Of a stretch of DNA of 60,000 nucleotides, positions 38,901-44,983 are shown piece after piece. Each line of letters starts with the position of its first letter. Position 1 is the stretch's first letter. Where the stretch lies: NCBI RefSeq assembly GCF_032854445.1, contig NC_088302.1, positions 9,855,338 through 9,915,337 of the forward strand. The letters are read 5' to 3'. The notes beneath the pieces are model-generated. The model saw nothing but the letters and a program-made list of their open reading frames with translations. It did no database searches and was not told the origin of the DNA. This stretch comes from Liolophura sinensis. Its lineage: Eukaryota > Mollusca > Polyplacophora > Chitonida > Chitonidae. A program made the translations under genes and the position numbers.

Positions 38901-40355
38901 ACAAACCTACAGGTACTCCAATACCAAAAAAAAAAAACCACTACAGATTTACATATACATGTATAATCCTGTAAGCAGTGCAGCATGTAGGATCAAGCAA
39001 TGCCTTAAGTACACTGTATGTCAAAGTTCAAACTACCATCCAATGCATTACCAAGGTTGGACAAGTGGCTGTTTCCTGTGCTCCCTATGACTATGGCAGT
39101 GGACTATGGTGTTTGTCTTACGGATGTGGGAGGACATACAATCCCTAGCTGTGGCCGAAATACATGTACACTGTACGTGGCCACACTGAAAAAACCTGAG
39201 TGTAGGCGTAAGTTTAGGGTTGGTGTTCAACACAGTCCATACAACACCATGTATGTAGGTGTTAAACCAGTAAGTCACTGCACTAAAATAAATAAAACTC
39301 TGCTGTTGTAGTTTTAGTCCTGATATGAGACATCCTGCGCACAGAACAGCAGTATCACATATCATATGGTATTACTGCTTCTAAAGTTTCAAGGAAGTTC
39401 CTCAAATTTTTTCATATTGTCTCCTTATTCTTGTCAGTGAACATTTGGGGAAAACTTGCCACACTCCTCCATGTTTTGCTAAATGTAGAACCGGTTACAG
39501 TATTACACTGTATAGAATGTTCAGTATTACATATGTATAGAAGAGCCGAACAGCAAGAAGTTCAGTTCTGGTCAAACCGTTTCAAATTTCAAATGTATTG
39601 CTAAACAATTTTCTGGTGAACTGTATGGCCAAATTCAACTGTCAATATCATAAATTATAATAATCTGAGACTCTTGCATCTTAGGTGTTGTGTATTATAT
39701 CATAGAACAGGATAGCATGACATTTTCAAGTCATTAATATGGAATCAGGGAAGAATAACATGATAAACATTACTTGCTTCCCTAAATTCTATATTTAGTT
39801 ATCTGTGACTGTTTCCTATGACTAAAAAAAAAAATTCCCATCAAAAAAGATTAAAAAAAAGAAAAGAAAAATGGTGCAAATCAGCAACAGCTACATTCTG
39901 CAAGATGTCAAGTCTTGCAAGTATTAAGGTCCCTTGCTAAATGAATGGTTCATGTTATAAGGTCGATAGGGGGGTCCAAAAAACAGATCAACCGACAAAG
40001 CAACTTTTTTTTTAAAGGACAGCTAAAAATATAAAAAAATCTATGTCTTTAACTCTTACCCAATATCTGATAGAGGGGCCTTATCCCTGCCTCTTCTGTA
40101 ACAAAGAAACAGCTCATTACAGCGAATACTGCCATGGTTGAGATCTGCAGGAAGTCCAGTGGGCGTGCGTTCTATACAGGTAAACCCCTTAGGGATCTTC
40201 TCCCCTAGACTCTTGTTGATGATGGTGATGTCTGTGATAGGGTCGAGCTTGTGAGTGGGCTTTATGATGGCTTCGTTAGAGAACTCTTCCAGAGGCAGCG
40301 GGTTGTCTGGCAACCCGGCCACCACAAAGTAGTCTGCTACCCGACGGTCCTCCAT
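6503..40355 (-). CDS. DENND4: DENND4 family protein (Crag orthologue), Rab guanine nucleotide exchange factor, 34 coding exons
   Basis: The spliced coding sequence encodes 2020 residues. Coding exons in gene order: 40355-40060, 36669-36480, 31837-31781, 31150-31081, 30775-30606, 30119-29875, 29493-29427, 29090-29035, 28698-28554, 27743-27650, 27311-27230, 26880-26838, 26557-26414, 26219-26078, 25152-25007, 24807-24752, 24492-24430, 22538-22397, 22104-22064, 21566-21422, 21209-21081, 20721-20424, 19279-19070, 18646-18527, 16701-15232, 13482-13296, 12407-12356, 11207-10726, 10305-10155, 9009-8920, 8403-8292, 7766-7709, 7361-7189, 6639-6503. Domain order seen: MABP (about 40-200), uDENN (about 200-345), cDENN (about 330-470), dDENN (about 480-665), a linker, a PPR-like helical region (about 750-860), a long polar linker, a Cys-pair motif (about 1575-1606) and a conserved C-terminal region. 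In the family (human DENND4A/B/C, fly Crag) the DENN module promotes GDP release from Rab10, controlling exocytic and basolateral membrane traffic; that role is inferred from homology. It is longer than human paralogues (roughly 1500-1900 residues), mainly through the 490-residue exon 25 linker. An in-frame TGA lies two codons before the ATG, supporting the start. An automatic annotation might call it DENN domain-containing protein 4C-like or C-myc promoter-binding protein-like. Confidence 0.95.
7189..7361 (-). CDS. DENND4: DENND4 coding exon 33
   Basis: Encodes [20 protein letters not shown], then [19 protein letters not shown] and IDH; the YREILFLSLVA-G-ENID motif is family-typical. Acceptor TTTACAG, donor GTAAGA, phase 2 to 1. 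Confidence 0.95.
7709..7766 (-). CDS. DENND4: DENND4 coding exon 32 (58 nt)
   Basis: Encodes [19 protein letters not shown] with split codons at both ends. Acceptor TCACAG, donor GTCAGT, phase 1 to 2. Confidence 0.9.
7828..8043 (-). mobile_element. MITE family A, copy 2
   Basis: Ends TAAATCTTCAACCG and TTTGAAGAATTAAAGTA. The interior matches copy 1 in reverse (GTGTCACTAAAGATGCAAG). It lies in the intron between exons 31 and 32. Confidence 0.75.
8292..8403 (-). CDS. DENND4: DENND4 coding exon 31
   Basis: Encodes [20 protein letters not shown], then [11 protein letters not shown], a conserved C-terminal segment. Acceptor ATTCAG, donor GTGAGA, phase 0 to 1. Confidence 0.93.
8920..9009 (-). CDS. 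DENND4: DENND4 coding exon 30 (source of the 88-bp array)
   Basis: Encodes [18 protein letters not shown], then [12 protein letters not shown], continuing FWNL in the family pattern FWNL-WYFRRLDLPS. Acceptor TTTCCAG, donor GTAAGG, phase 0 to 0. Its first 54 nt plus the preceding 34 bp of intron form the unit of the tandem array at 8956-9836. Confidence 0.95.
8956..9836 (-). repeat. 88-bp tandem array of duplicated exon-30 start plus acceptor, 10 units
   Basis: Units start on the plus strand at 8956, 9044, 9132, 9220, 9308, 9396, 9484, 9572, 9661 and 9749: a period of 88 bp, with one 89. The first unit is the true exon 30 start; the nine others lie in the preceding intron and are highly similar. 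Each has 54 bp of exon-like sequence and 34 bp of intron end. Each copy keeps an AG acceptor (TTTCAAG rather than TTTCCAG) and a GT 57 nt later. Confidence 0.95.
10155..10305 (-). CDS. DENND4: DENND4 coding exon 29 (conserved C-terminal region)
   Basis: Encodes [20 protein letters not shown], then [21 protein letters not shown] is a strong DENND4 signature. Acceptor ACCCAG, donor GTAGGT, phase 2 to 0. Confidence 0.96.
10726..11207 (-). CDS. DENND4: DENND4 coding exon 28 (variable linker)
   Basis: Encodes residues 1621-1780, beginning [19 protein letters not shown] and ending HCSSPEYLR. It is polar, with an acidic/Pro stretch near the centre and little family conservation. Acceptor TTGTAG, donor GTACTA, phase 0 to 2. 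Confidence 0.9.
11262..11345. repeat. degenerate copies of the 33-bp minisatellite unit
   Basis: About two diverged units (GGTGTTATTGTGTCATCGAC and CAGTTTAGGTGTTATTATG) resemble the array at 11995. They are probably remnants of an older or wider array. Confidence 0.6.
11995..12225. repeat. 33-bp minisatellite, seven units
   Basis: Seven copies of a unit beginning AGGTGTTATTGTGTAATAGA start at 11995, 12028, 12061, 12094, 12127, 12160 and 12193. It lies in the intron between exons 27 and 28. Because 33 is a multiple of three, it leaves a spurious repetitive minus-strand frame. Confidence 0.95.
12356..12407 (-). CDS. DENND4: DENND4 coding exon 27 (52 nt, second Cys pair)
   Basis: Encodes [17 protein letters not shown], the counterpart of the family CPFC motif that follows DDSNLNT. 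Acceptor CTCAG, donor GTAAGT, phase 2 to 0. The exon was placed by matching the expected Cys pair and both phases. Confidence 0.9.
12457..12671. mobile_element. MITE family A, copy 3
   Basis: Ends TACTGCAATTCTTCAATCTT and AAAAGGTTGAGGAAATAGGTA are near-perfect inverted repeats bounded by TA. It lies in the intron just upstream of exon 27. Confidence 0.85.
12811..13024. mobile_element. MITE family B, TA-flanked
   Basis: CCCTAAATGACCTGAAAATT and its near-complement AATTTTAGGTCATTTAAGG are bounded by TA at 12809-12810 and 13025-13026. Tc1/mariner-type mobility is inferred from the TA. Confidence 0.8.
13296..13482 (-). CDS. DENND4: DENND4 coding exon 26 (first Cys cluster, YDEEIM-GW)
   Basis: Encodes [20 protein letters not shown], then [20 protein letters not shown] and [10 protein letters not shown], a nearly invariant family motif. 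Acceptor CACAG, donor GTACAG, phase 1 to 2. The frame stays open past the donor for another 50 or so codons, so intron retention would add a novel tail. Confidence 0.95.
13483..15231 (-). other. intron between exons 25 and 26
   Basis: No coding sequence or transposon recognised apart from a poly-G tract at 14138-14159. The splice sites GTAAGG and CACAG fit in phase. Confidence 0.75.
14138..14159 (+). repeat. poly-G tract
   Basis: A run of about 20 G with one interruption, in the intron between exons 25 and 26. Confidence 0.9.
15232..16701 (-). CDS. DENND4: DENND4 coding exon 25 (1470-nt exon, long Ser/Thr-rich linker)
   Basis: Encodes residues 1051-1540, almost entirely low-complexity, Ser/Thr/Pro/Lys-rich and probably disordered. 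Several basophilic R-x-x-S type sites are visible (SRTSS twice, RRTQS near 1428). A better conserved short helix, [19 protein letters not shown], lies near residue 1440. Acceptor TTGTAG, donor GTAAGG, phase 1 to 1. Much of the extra length relative to vertebrate proteins comes from this exon. An antisense open frame of 215 codons over it is a shadow. Confidence 0.92.
16702..18526 (-). other. intron between exons 24 and 25
   Basis: AT-rich with several poly-T/poly-A runs. No family motif or transposon end recognised. Confidence 0.7.
18527..18646 (-). CDS. DENND4: DENND4 coding exon 24
   Basis: Encodes [20 protein letters not shown], then [18 protein letters not shown], a short conserved segment of family linkers. 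Acceptor TTGCAG, donor GTGAGT, phase 1 to 1. Confidence 0.92.
19070..19279 (-). CDS. DENND4: DENND4 coding exon 23 (linker with polybasic patch)
   Basis: Encodes [19 protein letters not shown], then [19 protein letters not shown]. The strongly basic stretch could bind membrane, calmodulin or act as a localisation signal; this is inference only. Acceptor GTTACAG, donor GTAAAT, phase 1 to 1. Confidence 0.9.
19920..19988. mobile_element. MITE family B, partial
   Basis: TTATTTGCCTCTACAAATA and the end CTAGGTCATTTAGGGTA match the reverse of the copy at 12811. Confidence 0.6.
20424..20721 (-). CDS. DENND4: DENND4 coding exon 22
   Basis: Begins [20 protein letters not shown] and [20 protein letters not shown], the conserved end of the PPR-like region, then turns into an acidic linker. 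[10 protein letters not shown] offers basophilic kinase sites (inference). Acceptor GTTAAAG, donor GTGTGT, phase 0 to 1. Confidence 0.94.
21081..21209 (-). CDS. DENND4: DENND4 coding exon 21 (PPR-like repeat)
   Basis: Encodes [20 protein letters not shown], then [17 protein letters not shown] and YYNK: a textbook PPR-type helix pair ending PNAITYG. Acceptor TTGTCAG, donor GTAACT, phase 0 to 0. Confidence 0.96.
21422..21566 (-). CDS. DENND4: DENND4 coding exon 20 (start of PPR-like region)
   Basis: Encodes [19 protein letters not shown], then [13 protein letters not shown] and PPDE. The helix pattern and PDE end match the PPR-like repeat of DENND4. Acceptor TTGCAG, weak donor GTTTGT, phase 2 to 0. 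Confidence 0.94.
22064..22104 (-). CDS. DENND4: DENND4 coding exon 19 (41-nt small exon)
   Basis: Encodes [13 protein letters not shown] plus two bases, bridging RTKQE to the conserved [11 protein letters not shown] segment. Acceptor TTGTAG, donor GTAAGT, phase 0 to 2. It is short, but required for frame continuity. Confidence 0.88.
22397..22538 (-). CDS. DENND4: DENND4 coding exon 18
   Basis: Encodes [17 protein letters not shown] and then [14 protein letters not shown], matching the family FP-L-LF and M-RTKQE motifs. Acceptor TTGTAG, donor GTAATC, phase 2 to 0. A tempting acceptor at an internal CTGTCAG was rejected because the frame and homology need the longer exon. Confidence 0.92.
23550..23691. 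repeat. 29-bp minisatellite of alternating 15- and 14-bp half units
   Basis: TATTTGGCGGGGACC and TATTTGTGGAGACC alternate about five times, the last pair being homogenised. As 29 is not a multiple of three, all three forward frames are open through it, giving pentapeptide-like but meaningless peptides. It lies in the intron between exons 17 and 18. Confidence 0.93.
24142..24195 (+). repeat. G-rich tract with potential G-quadruplex runs
   Basis: Nearly pure G on the plus strand, interrupted by single T bases, with many runs of three or more G. The gene is transcribed from the other strand, so the pre-mRNA is C-rich here and the DNA template strand is G-rich. Confidence 0.9.
24430..24492 (-). 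CDS. DENND4: DENND4 coding exon 17 (63 nt)
   Basis: Encodes [20 protein letters not shown]; the TVFI-PPEP motif is a DENND4 hallmark. Acceptor TTCACAG, donor GTAATT, phase 2 to 2. Confidence 0.93.
24752..24807 (-). CDS. DENND4: DENND4 coding exon 16 (56 nt)
   Basis: Encodes [18 protein letters not shown], an acidic linker aligned with the family segment before TVFI-PP. Acceptor CTGTAG, donor GTAACA, phase 0 to 2. Confidence 0.9.
25007..25152 (-). CDS. DENND4: DENND4 coding exon 15 (dDENN)
   Basis: Encodes [20 protein letters not shown], then [12 protein letters not shown] and [10 protein letters not shown], the C-terminal dDENN helices. Acceptor TTCCAG, donor GTGCTT, phase 1 to 0. Confidence 0.96.
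25343..25472. mobile_element. fold-back element, about 130 bp, near-palindromic
   Basis: GGGCCC at both ends and a centre of AGCAATGTATACATTGCT; the two arms are imperfect complements throughout. It lies in the intron between exons 14 and 15. Confidence 0.75.
25532..25740 (-). mobile_element. diverged SINE copy
   Basis: It has the 3' domain and body, with substitutions and a small insertion; the tRNA-like head is missing or unrecognisable. It lies in the intron between exons 14 and 15. Confidence 0.75.
26078..26219 (-). CDS. DENND4: DENND4 coding exon 14 (dDENN)
   Basis: Encodes [19 protein letters not shown], then SLFDLP, a strongly conserved dDENN helix. Acceptor TTTACAG, donor GTAGGT, phase 0 to 1. 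Confidence 0.96.
26414..26557 (-). CDS. DENND4: DENND4 coding exon 13 (dDENN)
   Basis: Forty-eight codons beginning [17 protein letters not shown] and ending [10 protein letters not shown]. Acceptor ATTGCAG, donor GTGCGT, phase 0 to 0. It is an acidic-then-basic helical segment in dDENN. Confidence 0.92.
26838..26880 (-). CDS. DENND4: DENND4 coding exon 12 (43 nt)
   Basis: Encodes [14 protein letters not shown], matching the family segment ending KQLPKK. Acceptor TTCACAG, donor GTAAAT, phase 2 to 0. Confidence 0.9.
27230..27311 (-). CDS. DENND4: DENND4 coding exon 11 (dDENN boundary)
   Basis: Encodes [20 protein letters not shown] then LDTNTIW. The exon ends with CT before donor GTAGGT; CT plus A of exon 12 gives Leu and keeps the frame. 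A second GT four bases later would end the exon with an in-frame TAG, so the upstream donor is chosen. Confidence 0.9.
27349..27568. mobile_element. MITE family A, copy 4
   Basis: Ends TACTGTACTTCTTCAAG and GGTTGAGGAATTAGGTTA; the interior TTCAAGCATATTCTGAAGGG is shared with copies 3, 6 and 8. Upstream of exon 11. Confidence 0.85.
27650..27743 (-). CDS. DENND4: DENND4 coding exon 10 (cDENN)
   Basis: Encodes [20 protein letters not shown], then NAPCPFIV. This is the highly conserved [13 protein letters not shown] motif of DENN proteins. Acceptor TTTACAG, donor GTGAGT, phase 0 to 1. Confidence 0.96.
27809..28079 (-). mobile_element. full-length SINE, same family
   Basis: It has the same head, body and tail as the copy at 2586. 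A short direct repeat, GAATATAA, lies at 27801-27808 and 28080-28087. It sits in the intron between exons 9 and 10. Confidence 0.9.
28554..28698 (-). CDS. DENND4: DENND4 coding exon 9 (cDENN core)
   Basis: Encodes [20 protein letters not shown] and then [20 protein letters not shown], the cDENN core helix-strand unit. Acceptor TTTTAG, donor GTAAGC, phase 2 to 0. Confidence 0.95.
28769..28895 (-). mobile_element. SINE 3' fragment
   Basis: A diverged tail and conserved 3' domain only, between exons 8 and 9. Confidence 0.75.
29035..29090 (-). CDS. DENND4: DENND4 coding exon 8 (cDENN, 56 nt)
   Basis: Encodes [18 protein letters not shown]. Acceptor TTTGCAG, donor GTGAGG, phase 0 to 2. The next exon supplies T to complete a Ser codon, consistent with the family alignment. 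Confidence 0.9.
29427..29493 (-). CDS. DENND4: DENND4 coding exon 7 (cDENN)
   Basis: Encodes [19 protein letters not shown] then LVQ, the typical DENND4 linker within cDENN. Acceptor TTCCAG, donor GTACAC, phase 2 to 0. Confidence 0.93.
29563..29724. mobile_element. MITE family A, copy 5 (internally deleted)
   Basis: TACCCTAATTACCCAAACC ... GGTTGAAGAATTACAGTA; the left half matches copy 8, while about 60 bp of the right half is missing. Between exons 6 and 7. Confidence 0.8.
29875..30119 (-). CDS. DENND4: DENND4 coding exon 6 (uDENN end, cDENN start)
   Basis: Encodes [17 protein letters not shown], then [20 protein letters not shown] and [11 protein letters not shown], the uDENN-to-cDENN transition. 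Acceptor TTCTCAG, donor GTAGGG, phase 0 to 2. Confidence 0.95.
30606..30775 (-). CDS. DENND4: DENND4 coding exon 5 (uDENN)
   Basis: Encodes residues 205-261, including [30 protein letters not shown] and [11 protein letters not shown], the core uDENN signature. Acceptor GTTACAG, donor GTATGG, phase 1 to 0. Confidence 0.95.
31081..31150 (-). CDS. DENND4: DENND4 coding exon 4 (end of MABP domain)
   Basis: Encodes [16 protein letters not shown] and DVLAYKP, the last MABP strand with the family pattern FLCYKK. Acceptor CTCCAG, donor GTGAGT, phase 0 to 1. Confidence 0.93.
31185..31426. mobile_element. MITE family A, copy 6
   Basis: TACTGTAATTCTTCAACCTT ... AAGGTTGAGGAACTAGGGTA, the clearest inverted repeats of the family. 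It lies just upstream of exon 4. Confidence 0.88.
31781..31837 (-). CDS. DENND4: DENND4 coding exon 3 (57 nt)
   Basis: Nineteen codons, [19 protein letters not shown], matching the MABP segment of the family. Acceptor CTCTAG, donor GTAAGT, phase 0 to 0. It is separated from exon 2 by a 4.6-kb intron. Confidence 0.93.
32150..32295 (-). mobile_element. SINE 3' fragment with internal deletion
   Basis: TTGGTGTTTTACGCTGCACT, the TTATGGTGGG block and part of the body are present; the head is absent. Confidence 0.8.
32904..32944. repeat. (AT)n microsatellite
   Basis: An uninterrupted alternating AT run of about 40 bp inside the long intron between exons 2 and 3. Confidence 0.97.
34450..34612 (-). 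mobile_element. diverged SINE copy
   Basis: The tail, GTCAGCATTATGG and GAGAGGAAGCCAGCAAGAG blocks are recognisable despite many changes. Confidence 0.7.
35419..35638. mobile_element. MITE family A, copy 7
   Basis: TACCCTAATTCTTTGACCTT ... GGTTGAAGAATTACAGTA, with the alternative interior also seen in copies 1 and 2. Confidence 0.85.
35746..36437. mobile_element. 692-bp non-autonomous hAT-like element
   Basis: Ends AGGGTTGTCG and (reversed) AGGGTTTTCG form inverted repeats. An exact 8-bp duplication, ACACAGAC, flanks it at 35738-35745 and 36438-36445; hAT and P superfamilies make 8-bp duplications. No transposase reading frame is seen. It ends 42 bp from the exon 2 donor. Confidence 0.75.
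36480..36669 (-). CDS. DENND4: DENND4 coding exon 2 (MABP domain)
   Basis: Encodes residues 99-162 ([16 protein letters not shown]..., [18 protein letters not shown], then DICIILTNK). This is the characteristic MABP strand pattern of DENND4. Acceptor TTTGCAG, donor GTAAAT, phase 2 in and phase 0 out. A transposon ends only about 42 bp beyond the donor. Confidence 0.95.
36951..36997 (-). mobile_element. fragment of the same short retroelement tail
   Basis: On the minus strand it reads ATACGGCTGAAATATTGCTG then ATGTGGCATTGAGC, matching the insert at 1046. No target duplication was recognised. Confidence 0.6.
37352..37424. repeat. direct repeat pair, first copy
   Basis: TCAAAATCCTGTTAGCACTA and AAAGCCATTAATGGCAACAG recur about 705 bp further on. 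The sequence family was not recognised. Confidence 0.75.
38057..38130. repeat. direct repeat pair, second copy
   Basis: TCAAAATCCTGTTAGCTCTA and AAAGCCATTATTGGCAATAA match the copy at 37352 in the same orientation. Confidence 0.75.
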
Positions 40356-40364
40356 ACTTCAGAT
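40060..40364 (-). CDS. DENND4: DENND4 coding exon 1 (start codon, N-terminus, MABP start)
   Basis: The acceptor TTACAG ends at 40365. Nine untranslated bases follow, then ATG at 40355-40353; an in-frame TGA lies at 40361-40359. It encodes residues 1-98 ([16 protein letters not shown]..., later [19 protein letters not shown]), closely resembling the start of human DENND4 proteins. The exon ends in phase 2 before donor GTAAGA. Because it begins with an acceptor, at least one more 5' untranslated exon must lie upstream. Confidence 0.95.
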
Positions 40365-40689
40365 CTGTAAGGTCAGCAAAATTTACAGTAATTAGCACAA
40401 GGAAGAATTCAGAATTAAGACATCGGGAGTTTTATGTGAATCGAAACAGATGATTCATACTGCATATATTCAAGTGTTCCTTTATCATTCCTTTATTGCT
40501 ATCATTATTTGAGTCATACAATGACATGTACGTCAGACATTCAATTGGTAGAAATGCTATTTACATATACATCTATGCATGTGTAGAAGTGTACATTGTA
40601 CACATAATTAATTAATATTGTACAGTTAAAGTATATGTACTGTACCTCTGTACAAATAAATTCAAACCACAGTTCATGTACATGTACAT

Positions 40690-40847
40690 ATATACTATAG
40701 CCTTGACATGGATGACAAAAGAATACAAGTACATGTATACTGTAGCCTTGACATGGATGACAAAAGAAGACATGTACATGTACATGCATACTGTAGCCTT
40801 GACATGGATGACAAAAGAAGACATGTACGTGTACATGCAACTGTATA
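40690..40847. repeat. 45/51-bp triplication with TACATG tails
   Basis: The core TAGCCTTGACATGGATGACA is present three times, with CCTTGAC at 40701, 40746 and 40797. Each copy is followed by a run of TACATG of different length, which explains the uneven spacing. Confidence 0.9.
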
Positions 40848-43800
40848 CATAATAGGTACATATACATGTACTTGTTCCTGAGTCAATCTAAACATACGTG
40901 TACAATGTAGGACATGTGTACATGTGCATCACGCACAGTTTGTTGAAAGTTTTAACATTCAAATCATAACAGAGTTGTCTCTCAATCATTGTGTACAGGT
41001 AAGCAAATGTTGTCATTGAGTACTTGCACAGTACATTATAAACCTCACACTGTAGGCATACTGGCACCACATGCCTCACATGAAACCTACAGTGTACAGT
41101 ACATGTAAAATGTTGTGTTCTGTTCAACATACATGCACATCTGGTTGTACACACAAGTATGTAAATTTAACACAAAGTTATCTGTACGTACATGTATGCA
41201 TTTACATAATTTGAAATGTAAAACATTCATAAAACACCGCACAGTGATACTATACCAATGATCGCAAAAGAAGATCTGTGAATACAATGCACTGTCGTGT
41301 TTTTCGTTCATCTATACACCTGTTCAGCTGTCACTTCTTGTCAGCTGTTCAAAACTGTAAGTTAACTTTAAAAACTGAACTGCTGTACATGTAGTGCTGT
41401 GTTCACCTTACAGGAGTTCATTAATCTGTCTACGTTCATGCACAGACATAGTATTACTGACTGAAACTTCATGAGATCATGTACATGTATATCCATGTGA
41501 ACAGCTTGCCCTACTAAACAGAGTCAAGATCAGCTGACTTCATACTTGACCTGTATTACATCATGGAAAGGCCCAAATATGAGACTCCCACAGTACTACT
41601 GTGCACCAGGTGAATGGCTGATATCAAACACTTCAGTCCATAAACCAGCTGTTATTAAATGGGGACAGATCTGTCACTCCTGTGTCCTACCCTTCACCTA
41701 CACTGTACAGCAGGAGACAGCCTTATCATGACCTACATGTAGATGCAATTCCGGACATCAAAATAACAGCATGGGTGCCAGGCTGGCTTTAGTGTCCTGT
41801 CTAACACAGCACAGGAAACCAGCTTACTTTACAAGGCACCCTGACAGACCTCACCCCAGTTTCTCACACACACACTTTTACAACCTCTTCATGGGCTCAA
41901 CAATTTCCACAAACAACATGTCTGTTACTACATAGACTAACATGTACATCTGTGCTCACGCATTAGTTTAACACTTATTCTCTTGTCCTACATGTGTGTT
42001 TAGTCTGAACACCATGTAATCTGCCAGATTATCAGTAGCCAGCCTACAGTGTTCTGTCTGTCTTTATTACAACCTGATTACAACTGGTACATGTAGAAAT
42101 AATGTGTAAAGTATTTGATCTGTCTTCCCATGTAATGCCAATGTATAGTTACCCTATGGAGTTTTGTGCAGTACCACAAATATAATATGTAAAATACATT
42201 GAATGTACGCTGTACATGTGTACACTGAAGCTTGTGATGAGTACATGTAAGTGGCCTTTCATGGTTTTAAGTATATGAAATTACATTATATCACAGGTAC
42301 AGATATACATATCCACAAATGTTCTTTTTAAATTTGGAGGCCAACGCTTTTATCTGAATTAAAATACAGAATCAGGGGACTAAGAAAATGTTAGATTATG
42401 TATGATCCATGGAGATGAATGCACACACTGCTGTTTACAAGTAATTTACATGTAGATCTACAGTATGTGTGATGTTACAGAATGCAAGAGATACTGCACA
42501 TATGCACAAGTTACAGTCAGTAAAACAACTCACATGCCTAAAGGCATGTGACATTTACTTGTAACTGTGAAAATTTGGAAAGATCTGTCTAATATAGCAT
42601 AGGGATCCAGAAGGTTTTAAGCATGTCTGTATTCATAACCGCCATACTGTAAAATAGTGTATAGATTATAATTAAGCTTGAAATAATCACCTAAGATCTG
42701 CTTGAAATCCTTCAAGTGAACTTGCTGTCTAGTGCCCTTAATTACTGTACATGGACACGTCATGTGAGTACACTCAAGTACAGCAACACATGCACATGTA
42801 TCTGCACATCCACCTTCTGCTAATGAGCTGAATGAATCTGAATTCATGGCAGATGGATTTGAGAAAGTGACATGCACCCATCCTTCACATAAAATCTTAA
42901 CTTGGTGTCCATCGCAGTGCTAATGGAACAAGGGTTACCAGTAGTATTTACATGAACACTTGTCCTGTTCTGTTAACATACACTGATGTAAAGGTAATTA
43001 AAAATATTGTAATCACATGATGGCAGGCAGATTCTGATAAAATATTACTAACAATAATGATGACCATCAATACATGTATATTATGTAACTGTCAGGTGTT
43101 GTGATGAAATCGATAATATCATTAATGAACCATAATATCATCATTATCCAGCATTGTTATAAGTCAGTCAATGGACACGAAAATATGATAATCCAAGAAC
43201 AGTAACAGTTTTACACAATCTAAACCTGTACATGTTACCCCATGAGCAATATTATATAGCACCCTAACTGACATCTTTTTTGCCACAACCATTTCATTGA
43301 ATGAATGTATGTACATGTATGACTGCAAGGTTAATGGTGAAGCAGTCTTGAACAACAACAACTTTCTTCATGAACAACAGCCAGTCAAGCCAGACAGAGG
43401 TCATTACATGTAGCGGGTGCATGTACATTTAAAGATAAATGATTGCCACGATTACATGTTATTAAGGCCTCTAATGATTGCTGAAAGTGAATGTCTGTTT
43501 ACCCACAATATGACCATTAGAACTGTCTTTGTTCAAATCAACAACTTACCAATTGTACAAACTGTCCCAGGCTTCTCTTCACATGCAGATGTACATGTAC
43601 ATGTAAGCTGGTATGGTCGCTGATAAGAACCAACTATAACTGTGATGAGGTGCAACAGCATGCACAGTGATGAAAGGCTGACAGGAGTTAATCCTGCTAT
43701 CTGACAGAGTTTTCTATCAGACTGTCTCCATATTGATCACTGCACGGGGATGTTTATGTGCTGCAATGGGCCCAAGCCCCGGGCTGAGACAACACTGAGG

Positions 43801-44448
43801 GCCAGATTCAACAGTGTCAGTAAACACATGCCAAGCTTCTCCAGAAAAGGCAGGTCTGGCAAGAGGATGACTTATGATGCTGGGCACTACTGCTTTGCTG
43901 TTCCCTCCAACGCTGGTCCAGACAACTCTAGGTCAAATCTTCACCTAGATCACCTCTCAGCATCTCAGGGTCCTGCTGAGAGAACATTGTTTTCTGGTTA
44001 AACAATGGCTATCTCCCCAGGGACAGGAGACAGGGCATTAAACCAGGCTGCCTGGGTTGATCAGGCTTGAATTATGTAATGTGACCTAGTTATCAGGTCA
44101 GGCTGGAGGAGCAGTGTCTTCAGACACCTGCTGGGATCAGTTCTAGATCCTGATGGTAAATATGCTGTCGTTGAAGTCCACACACTGAGACTAGATCTGT
44201 CTCCTCCACTGCTTTACTCACATACATGTACTCTAGTAATAACACTGGTCTGGTGATGCCTTGAATTACAAAACTCCATCTGAAAATACACAATACATGT
44301 ATATTCAATTGAGGAATACGTGTTGCATGGCATGATGATAAGTGTATCAGTTTGTATCAATATTTAATCCCTGAAGTACAAGCCTTACAGGTACACAAAT
44401 TTACTGATGCAGCAAACATGTGTAGCAAACAGAAATGTAGACTGTTAA

Positions 44449-44983
44449 AGGTGAACTGTCCCGATTTTATTTCTCACTTCACCTAACTGAATGGTATATC
44501 TGTGGTACCAAATATGCGTGACATAACAGTGGTACTCTGGTTTAAAGGCACAATGTGGGCTACATTGGATTTGATTCATGTTTTTGACAGAAAAACAGCT
44601 TTTGTGACCAGGAATGCTGAAAATAGTTGGTAATGCTTACGGTTTCAACTGAGGTCATATTTTTTACTTTCCATTCCACTTTGGAATCAAATTCAAAACT
44701 TCAGTTTTAGCCTGTAAGCTGGGTCAAAACACGCCTCCTCAAAATGGTTGGAGCATAATTTTTCAGTGCTTATTCGGCACGAAGGGGTCTTGTCACATTT
44801 CCATAATCCATTTTCGTTGCATGGAGGGGTCCGATGAGAAAGCATGAAAATTGATCTCGTCATAGTTTGGCATGCGATTAGTTTTTAATTCTTTAAATCA
44901 CTTTGGCTCCGTGTTTCAGCTACCTCTAGGATATATATTGTCAATTTTGCGAGAAAAATTTTATCCACCTGGACAGTTCACCT
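44449..44983. mobile_element. 535-bp TTAA-flanked non-autonomous DNA transposon
   Basis: Perfect 13-bp inverted repeats, AGGTGAACTGTCC, lie between TTAA copies at 44445-44448 and 44984-44987. TTAA target use suggests mobilisation by a piggyBac-type transposase. No transposase reading frame is present. Confidence 0.85.

Larger units (their letters stand above)
36670..40059 (-). other. intron between coding exons 1 and 2
   Basis: Contains a retroelement-tail fragment at 36951 and the direct repeat pair at 37352/38057. No coding exon is needed or seen. Confidence 0.8.
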
